Shown piece after piece: positions 15,548 through 20,254 of a DNA stretch of 20,254 bases. Numbering within the stretch: position 1 is the first letter of the stretch; every line of letters begins with the position of its first letter. The position numbers were made by a program, and so were the translations under genes. The notes under the pieces are model-generated. The model searched no databases. It saw only the letters and a list, made by a program, of their open reading frames with translations, and was not told the origin of the DNA. Origin of the DNA: a virus; the IMG/VR virus record IMGVR_UViG_3300020196_000310, positions 1 through 20,254 of that record. One strand, 5' to 3'.

Positions 15548-16173
15548 TGTTTCACCCTTGTTTCTTCTTCAAGGAGTACTTGTATTCTGTCTCTTGTATC
15601 TGTCATAAGTTTAGATGTTTGAATAATATTATTTAGTGCCTTCTTTGTCTTGCTTGGGCTACACCATTGAAGCATTAAATAACCAGAAATGTTATTCTTG
15701 TATTTTACTGGAAGCACCATGAATGAGTTTACATTTGATATTTCCATAAAGGACTTATGAAATCCTTCTCTTTCAGATGATACAAAATGCATATCTGCTG
15801 AGTTGTTAATTATTTTTTCAATAAGTGTTGCGAAGAGAGAAATTAAAAGACCTGTTTTCTTGTCACCTTCGGCTGCCACGCCACGAGAAACAGACTCGTG
15901 TGTGAGTGAGAGTTTTCTCATCGACACACCATCCATGAAGTACTCACCGTTGTGAAACCGAATTAATTGTGCTCTTGCTGCATCTGAAAGAACTCTTATT
16001 TCTGTTAGTTGTTCGTGAATGTCACTATGAACTCTCCAGTCCATGTCATCTTCTTTTTTGATTTTCTTTGGCCACAATTTCCATATGCTTGCACTAATTG
16101 CAACTGCGACAGCAATGCCAAGTTCGATCCAATAATTAAAACTAAACTCCTTGATTAGATCTACTTCCTGCAT
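15544..16173 (-). CDS. Membrane-anchored GAF-like protein
   Basis: This 209-residue protein has one N-terminal membrane segment (about residues 14-33, WIELGIAVAVAI) followed by a basic WPKKIKK stretch, so the rest should face the cytoplasm. Residues 50-205 look like a GAF-type sensor domain: a helix leading to RAQLIRFHNGEYF (68-80), then VSMRKLSLTHESVSRG, a central FVSSEREGFHKSF and MVLPVKYKNNISGYLMLQW (152-170, a core beta hairpin). No enzymatic domain is attached. The ligand is unknown. AGAGG before ATG 16173 is an adequate ribosome binding site. It lies 2 bases after the 874-residue gene and overlaps the next one. A role in sensing or membrane association is inferred. Confidence 0.6.
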   Translation of the reverse strand: MQEVDLIKEFSFNYWIELGIAVAVAISASIWKLWPKKIKKEDDMDWRVHSDIHEQLTEIRVLSDAARAQLIRFHNGEYFMDGVSMRKLSLTHESVSRGVAAEGDKKTGLLISLFATLIEKIINNSADMHFVSSEREGFHKSFMEISNVNSFMVLPVKYKNNISGYLMLQWCSPSKTKKALNNIIQTSKLMTDTRDRIQVLLEEETRVKQ

Positions 16174-16175
16174 AG

Positions 16176-18800
16176 TTACCTCTTGGATCTATTGTGAGAC
16201 TTGCTGGTAACTCTTAGATTTTTAACACTATTATCTTTTGGGTTGCCATTCTTGTGATCCACATCTTTACCGTCCCCGTAGCTTACTCTTCCCATCTTCT
16301 TGAGAAGTCTTCTTGCTTTATTTCGACTGGATCGTTTTTCAATCTGATCTGATCGTCCTTGGTAATTGTCATATTCTTTTCTGTAGTTTCTTTTTTCTAA
16401 TAAGAATCTTTTAGCAAGGGAAATATATCTTTGTTCTATTATATTTTTTTCAACTGGTATCTCGTATTGTTTGTCACCTATTACAATTGTGTTATAGAAT
16501 CCAGATTCCAATTTACCAAAAGTAGTAAAATCAATGTCGCCAGTTGCAAATTCATCTGGTTCAATTTCTAGAAATTGCATCAAGGAGTAAATGTCTCCTC
16601 CAATTTGATTTTCTAGTTGATCTAATGTTTCAGATACTTCTCTATTTGTAGATTGATCTTCTTTTATTAGAGTATTCAAAAATGCATTGTGTGTGAATAT
16701 TTCTTTAATCAATTTCTTTGGATTTAATACCATTGATATTACACTCCAATATGAATATAATTTTCTACCAGTTTTCTTCTCGAAAGCAATCCCTTCTGTT
16801 GATTTAACAGAACTGCTCTTGAAGCGAATTACAAAGTTCAAAGCATCTGCAACTTTATCTGCATATTCCGGTGTTATTTGTGTTAGAGATGTTTCAGTTC
16901 CATCTCTGTTCATTGAAAGTATATATTGTGCAACCGCCGGACTTATTTTCTTTGGATTTCCTGTATCGAATTTTGCAGCTCCGGTGAGTGCTTCAAATAC
17001 AAATCCTTTTCTAAATTCTTTACTCTCCGATAATAGATCCTCCAGATCCTTCTTTGCTTCTTTATGCAGTTTATCAAACATCAATATATCTTTATCTTTA
17101 CCTTTAAGTTCTCCTTTTAGATAATCAGATATATCACCGCCCTTAGTTCTTCTTGGATCATTTACTAAGTTTTTTAATGCTTTGATTAGTTTTTGAACTT
17201 TCTTTTGAACTTTAGGTTCTAGATCTCTTTTATCCATTCCTTCAAGAGCAGTATATACAGTAGCAGTTGCTTCGCCTCCTGCCTTACCTGACATTAACTG
17301 AGAAGGTCCACACTTGACAGAAACACCAACGATTTGTCCAGTATTAGTGTCTCGGAAAAGTATATCAGATTTTGGAGTATTATCCACTCCACCATAACCA
17401 GTCCAAAATTTACTTAATTTTTCTGTTTTTGTTGCACCATAATGAATTGCAACAAAATTTGAACCAGGATGCTTTACTGAAAGTTGTTCGGATATTGCTT
17501 GTAGTGTTCTATTTGCAGAGTCACCAAGTGTCGTACTTGTTTCTATAAACTTTGCTGCCTCTGGGGTTATGAGTTTATCTTTTACTTGTTTTTGTAAAGG
17601 TATGCCCATCGCAGCATTAAACGCAGCAACAATACCAGATTCCATATCACCCGCAGCATGATCGTCGTCTGGAAATCTAGATTTAGATCCAGTTACTCTT
17701 GGAACTTTTGTAGGAGGTGCCTGCGGCACATCCTTTTTTGTTTTTTTCTTACTAGATTTTGTTTTACTTTTGGTTTTTTCTTTTCCTGATTCTTTTTTAG
17801 TTCCACCAGTTTTTTCGTTTGCTGTTGGTTTTCCCTGTATTTTTCCAAAAAGAGTAATAGATGATTTAGTTTGAACAAATTTCTTTTCTTTTGTTGCTGC
17901 TTGTGCAGCACCCATAGTCATTTTATCACTACTAACTTTAAGAATGTGGGAGGCATCATCGAAGTTTGATTTTCGTATAATCATTACTTCATCGTTTTTA
18001 CTTTTAACTATACAGTATTGACGCATATCGCCGCCCTGTGCTTTTGCATCATCTCGGGCTCTTTGATTTCTTTTTCTTGTGTTATTTCCTGTTTTTGTTT
18101 CTACTCTTGTTTTTCTTTCTGCTTCTGTGATCAGAGAATTAATAACAAACGACAAAGGACCAAAGTATAAACTCTCTTTGAGTTTCTTCTTCGCTTTCTT
18201 TGCGACTTTCTTCTTTGGTGTCTCTTTCATACCAGAGGCAACATCACTAAAAAGTTCTCTGGCGTGTTCTTCCGAAACATGTGCAGGAAGACCTCTTCTG
18301 AATCCGGCAAAGTCTCCAGCAGAAACAAATGCTCTTTGCTTTGTACCAGAAACACCAGCTAGACCTTTGGCATCGTCACTTCTTGCTTCACCGGCAGTTG
18401 AACCTGTAAGTTTCTTTATTCCGAGTTTACCAACACCTGGCAATTCACCAGCTGCAACATACTCTTGCATCTTTTTAAATATGCCTTCATCTGATCTGTC
18501 TGAACCAAGAACCATGTGAACTCTATCGTAACCTTGTTGACTTAGATGATGAAGCATCTCAAATGGATTTTTAGCACCCTCACCAACATGAACTCTAGGG
18601 GTTCCTAGAACTCTTCCCATGTGCTTCGCTTTTTGTTCTGGAGTAAGCGGATTCTTTTTAGGATCGGCACTCATGCTGCCAAAGATCATATGATCTGCTC
18701 CCATTTCCCCTGCTTGCCGCATTACTTCTTGTGCCAATAGATGATGTCCCGCAGTGGGTGGGTTAAATCTACCAAAAGTTACAACTATGCTTTTTGCCAT
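16176..18800 (-). CDS. Multidomain protein: HxGH nucleotidyltransferase + PD-(D/E)XK-like + HNH
   Basis: This 874-residue protein joins three domains. Residues 1-190 are a cytidylyl/adenylyltransferase-type nucleotidyltransferase with GRFNPPTAGHH (TxGH, H19) and VSGTKQR (150-156, the ISxTxxR-type motif), including the GDFAGFRRGLP tail typical of phage members. Residues 195-370 are a Lys-rich linker region. Residues 380-600 contain a likely PD-(D/E)XK-fold segment with PKSD (D479) and VSVK (K496) followed by QLMSG; the usual acidic residue before K is S494, so catalysis is uncertain. Residues 815-874 form an HNH-type end with GDGKDVDHKNGNP (D848, H849) and NLRV (861-864). A late promoter and AGGAA precede ATG 18800. 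No prohead-targeting peptide is evident at its N-terminus. The fusion is unusual, and the substrates are unknown. Confidence 0.75.
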   Translation of the reverse strand: MAKSIVVTFGRFNPPTAGHHLLAQEVMRQAGEMGADHMIFGSMSADPKKNPLTPEQKAKHMGRVLGTPRVHVGEGAKNPFEMLHHLSQQGYDRVHMVLGSDRSDEGIFKKMQEYVAAGELPGVGKLGIKKLTGSTAGEARSDDAKGLAGVSGTKQRAFVSAGDFAGFRRGLPAHVSEEHARELFSDVASGMKETPKKKVAKKAKKKLKESLYFGPLSFVINSLITEAERKTRVETKTGNNTRKRNQRARDDAKAQGGDMRQYCIVKSKNDEVMIIRKSNFDDASHILKVSSDKMTMGAAQAATKEKKFVQTKSSITLFGKIQGKPTANEKTGGTKKESGKEKTKSKTKSSKKKTKKDVPQAPPTKVPRVTGSKSRFPDDDHAAGDMESGIVAAFNAAMGIPLQKQVKDKLITPEAAKFIETSTTLGDSANRTLQAISEQLSVKHPGSNFVAIHYGATKTEKLSKFWTGYGGVDNTPKSDILFRDTNTGQIVGVSVKCGPSQLMSGKAGGEATATVYTALEGMDKRDLEPKVQKKVQKLIKALKNLVNDPRRTKGGDISDYLKGELKGKDKDILMFDKLHKEAKKDLEDLLSESKEFRKGFVFEALTGAAKFDTGNPKKISPAVAQYILSMNRDGTETSLTQITPEYADKVADALNFVIRFKSSSVKSTEGIAFEKKTGRKLYSYWSVISMVLNPKKLIKEIFTHNAFLNTLIKEDQSTNREVSETLDQLENQIGGDIYSLMQFLEIEPDEFATGDIDFTTFGKLESGFYNTIVIGDKQYEIPVEKNIIEQRYISLAKRFLLEKRNYRKEYDNYQGRSDQIEKRSSRNKARRLLKKMGRVSYGDGKDVDHKNGNPKDNSVKNLRVTSKSHNRSKR

Positions 18801-18818
18801 AAATTAGTTCCTGTACTG

Positions 18819-18826
18819 TATTTATA
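18819..18826 (-). promoter_or_regulatory. T4-type late promoter TATAAATA before the 874-residue protein gene
   Basis: The exact octamer reads on the minus strand 18 bases before ATG 18800, with AGGAA between. It lies directly after the terminator at 18839-18868, as expected for a new transcription unit. Confidence 0.6.
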
Positions 18827-18838
18827 CGGATTTTACGG

Positions 18839-18868
18839 ATAAAAAAACCAGAGGGCGACCCTCTGGTT
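18839..18868 (-). terminator. Intrinsic terminator of the exonuclease operon
   Basis: A perfect 10-bp stem (AACCAGAGGG / CCCTCTGGTT) has a 3-base loop and is followed on the minus strand by a run of T residues (complement of 18841-18847). It lies 20 bases after the stop of the DNA-binding protein gene and before the next late promoter, so it separates two minus-strand units. Confidence 0.9.
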
Positions 18869-18887
18869 GGCACAAATGTGACTATAA

Positions 18888-19286
18888 TTAGACTTCTTGT
18901 ATAGGTTCGTCTTTTATATCGGAATCTAAACGAATTATTTTGATTCCGTATAGTTCTTCTGCCACAAATGTGTACCCTTTGTATTGTTTTCTTTTCCCAC
19001 TTATAACTTCGTACATAGCAGATCTATTTAAATCGTTTTCCTTACAGTATTCAGTAAAGTGAGATATTTTGATCTCTTTGTTGTCTTTGGAAAAGACCCA
19101 AGACTTTCTTGGTATTTCTTGTTTTTTGTTTTCTTCCCACTTCCAATACCTACCCTCTTTCACGAACTTACCACCGTGGGAATCTATGAATAGTTTTCTC
19201 CAAATGTTTGATCTAGAATCATCATTACATGCAGTCCATGTAAGAGAATTTCTTCTATTCACTTCCTCAAGTCGTAGTCGCTTCAT
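18888..19286 (-). CDS. Homing-endonuclease-associated (NUMOD-like) DNA-binding protein
   Basis: This is a 132-residue protein. The C-terminal half (HFTEYCKENDLNRSAMYEV, then GKRKQYKGYTFV, about residues 76-110) has the helix-turn-helix plus GKRKxxKGY pattern of NUMOD-type DNA-binding modules from GIY-YIG and HNH homing endonucleases. The first half (IWRKLFIDSHGGKFV, YWKWEENKK) is less recognisable; no nuclease catalytic motif is visible. It may be a homing-endonuclease remnant or a small DNA-binding protein. The start overlaps the exonuclease stop by 20 bases, and an ATGAGGAATAA ribosome binding region precedes it. A terminator follows. Confidence 0.6.
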   Translation of the reverse strand: MKRLRLEEVNRRNSLTWTACNDDSRSNIWRKLFIDSHGGKFVKEGRYWKWEENKKQEIPRKSWVFSKDNKEIKISHFTEYCKENDLNRSAMYEVISGKRKQYKGYTFVAEELYGIKIIRLDSDIKDEPIQEV

Positions 19287-19962
19287 TTTTATTCCTCATA
19301 TTTCTAATATAATCAAAGTATGTGTCTATGGCTTCTTTTAATCTTCCAACATTATTTATAACTTTGTCTTCAAAAACTTGACAGATTCCTTCTTCAGATG
19401 CCAATAATATCTTGATGTCGGGTACTTTTATTCCTGTCATTTCTTGAAACATCATGGAGTATGCACTAGCCTGTAAGAAATAATTCTCGATCTCATTTCT
19501 TTTCTTGTTTCTGGTACTACCTTTAAAGTCTATTACTGCTAGTTTTCCTTCATGTATAGCAATACAATCTACTCTACCAGCAAGTTGAAGTGTTTTGCTG
19601 TAAAGAGGAGATTCAAGGCAATAAATGTTAGTTATTTTATCCACTTCTGGTTTTATAGTATGAAATAGATCTCGTTCTATATCTCTTAATTCAGACAGAT
19701 CTACTCTCTCGTTAAGAAGATATTTCTCCACAACAGAGTGAAGACTAGTTCCGCGTGAGCATACTCTTTTTGATTCTGTTGGATTGTTTCTTCGCCACTC
19801 GGCAAAGAATGATCGCTTTTCAAACCCAGTAACCGTGGTAACAGAAGGATATACTCTACCATCTGGTGTTTGGTAGAATCTTTCCCCCGCAACTTCAAGT
19901 CTTTCTAAATTTGGAAGTTCAAGATCGGTTTTTACATGATGAAAATTACCAACTACGATCAT
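19267..19962 (-). CDS. Cas4/RecB-like PD-(D/E)XK exonuclease
   Basis: This is a 231-residue nuclease with the order expected of the RecB/Cas4/MGME1-type single-strand exonucleases: RGTSLHSVVEKYL (H75, E79), an acidic ESPLYS (E117), GRVDCIAI (D132), then AVIDFKGS (D145, K147) and QASAYSMMF (Q164). All key residues of the PD-(D/E)XK core are present. No Cys cluster of the Cas4 iron-sulfur type is seen. The start is ATG 19962, in a TAATG junction with the upstream gene, so it is translated with it. A role in DNA processing during replication or degradation of competing DNA is likely. There is no CRISPR array in the window. Confidence 0.85.
   Translation of the reverse strand: MIVVGNFHHVKTDLELPNLERLEVAGERFYQTPDGRVYPSVTTVTGFEKRSFFAEWRRNNPTESKRVCSRGTSLHSVVEKYLLNERVDLSELRDIERDLFHTIKPEVDKITNIYCLESPLYSKTLQLAGRVDCIAIHEGKLAVIDFKGSTRNKKRNEIENYFLQASAYSMMFQEMTGIKVPDIKILLASEEGICQVFEDKVINNVGRLKEAIDTYFDYIRNMRNKNEATTT
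19353..19360 (-). promoter_or_regulatory. Possible intragenic TATAAATA late promoter
   Basis: The exact octamer occurs on the minus strand inside the exonuclease gene, about 66 bases before ATG 19286. It could give separate late expression of the small DNA-binding protein. Being inside a coding region, it may be chance. Confidence 0.25.
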
Positions 19963-20254
19963 TACTGTTTTCTTGATATATTATAGAACTCTTTCATCAG
20001 TCTGTCAATTACTGTTTCTTTTTTTGGTTCTGGTTTTGGTTCATTTGATAAAATAACATTTAATTTATTTGAAAGATCTTCGTTTTCTGCAATTTGTTTG
20101 TGTGGTTCTCTAACTGATATCGTTTTAGTTGGTCCTGTTCTAATTGAACCAAGTGCATTTTGTCCTAACCAAGTCATTTGTTCAAGACCAGATGATTGGC
20201 CAGATGATGAAGTCGAATCAGTCTGTGGTCTATTTTCCGTAGACAACCTAGTTT
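19962..20254 (-). CDS. Ser/Thr-rich protein of unknown function, 5' end outside window
   Basis: The frame is open to the right-hand edge of the window, so the gene is probably truncated at its 5' end; a TTG at 20246 is the only visible start candidate. I do not recognise a family. The visible part begins with a low-complexity Ser/Thr/Gln stretch (DSTSSSGQSSG), passes through TGPTKTISVREPHKQI, then a Pro/Glu/Lys linker (EPKPEPKKE) and a helical end (VIDRLMKEFYNI). Its TAA shares one base with the ATG of the exonuclease, so the two are coupled. Confidence 0.65.
   Translation of the reverse strand, partial: TRLSTENRPQTDSTSSSGQSSGLEQMTWLGQNALGSIRTGPTKTISVREPHKQIAENEDLSNKLNVILSNEPKPEPKKETVIDRLMKEFYNISRKQ

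Noticed and set aside
14248-15608. Several plus-strand open frames with hydrophobic Leu/Phe-rich products
   Set aside because: They are the complement of Lys/Arg-rich minus-strand coding sequence, which produces Leu/Phe/Ser-rich shadows; no start signals support them.
19267-19962. Cas4 of a CRISPR system
   Set aside because: No repeat-spacer array or other cas gene is present, and the iron-sulfur cysteines of Cas4 are not seen; a phage recombination exonuclease is more likely.

Overview
The window looks like part of a tailed-phage genome from a T4-related (myovirus-type) lineage, probably a marine one. The evidence is a run of T4-like replication proteins (C-terminal half of a gp43-type family B DNA polymerase, UvsX recombinase, gp41-type helicase, gp61-type primase), followed by ThyX, a class II (B12-dependent) ribonucleotide reductase and a RuvC-like resolvase. 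That combination is familiar from marine T4-like phages. T4-type late promoter octamers (TATAAATA) and modular Lys-rich late proteins agree with this. No host genes, tRNAs, rRNAs, CRISPR arrays or insertion sequences were seen. No gene-free stretch exceeds about 90 bases.

Layout, plus strand, 1-8986: partial metallophosphoesterase, PolB C-terminal fragment, UvsX, helicase (broken by one in-frame TAA at the Walker B motif), a DruA/Mom-like GNAT-type protein, primase, ThyX and RNR. An intrinsic terminator (8387-8407) follows, then a late-promoter octamer and the RuvC-like gene. Genes in this block abut or overlap, as in a replication/nucleotide-metabolism operon.

Layout, minus strand, 20254-8983 (read right to left): a partial Ser/Thr-rich unknown protein, a Cas4/RecB-like exonuclease, a small homing-endonuclease-like DNA-binding protein, a terminator and a late promoter. 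Next come an 874-residue protein (HxGH-type nucleotidyltransferase + PD-(D/E)XK-like region + HNH), a membrane-anchored GAF-like protein, a 586-residue modular Cys/Lys-rich protein, a second late promoter, a 515-residue Lys-rich protein and a small conserved phage protein. The block ends with a 556-residue protein carrying covalent-nucleotidyltransferase (ligase-like) motifs and three coupled small membrane/lipoprotein genes. Most of these genes overlap by 1-20 bases (ATGA or TAATG junctions). The two blocks converge at 8983-8986, where both last genes share the palindrome TTAA as stop codons.

The most interesting signals are the helicase stop codon, the split polymerase and the DruA/Mom-like gene inside the replisome operon. 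The late block also stands out: it joins nucleic-acid and nucleotide enzyme domains to very basic modular proteins. Some of those have N-termini resembling the T4 capsid-targeting peptide, which raises the possibility that they are packaged in the head and injected. That last idea is inference.
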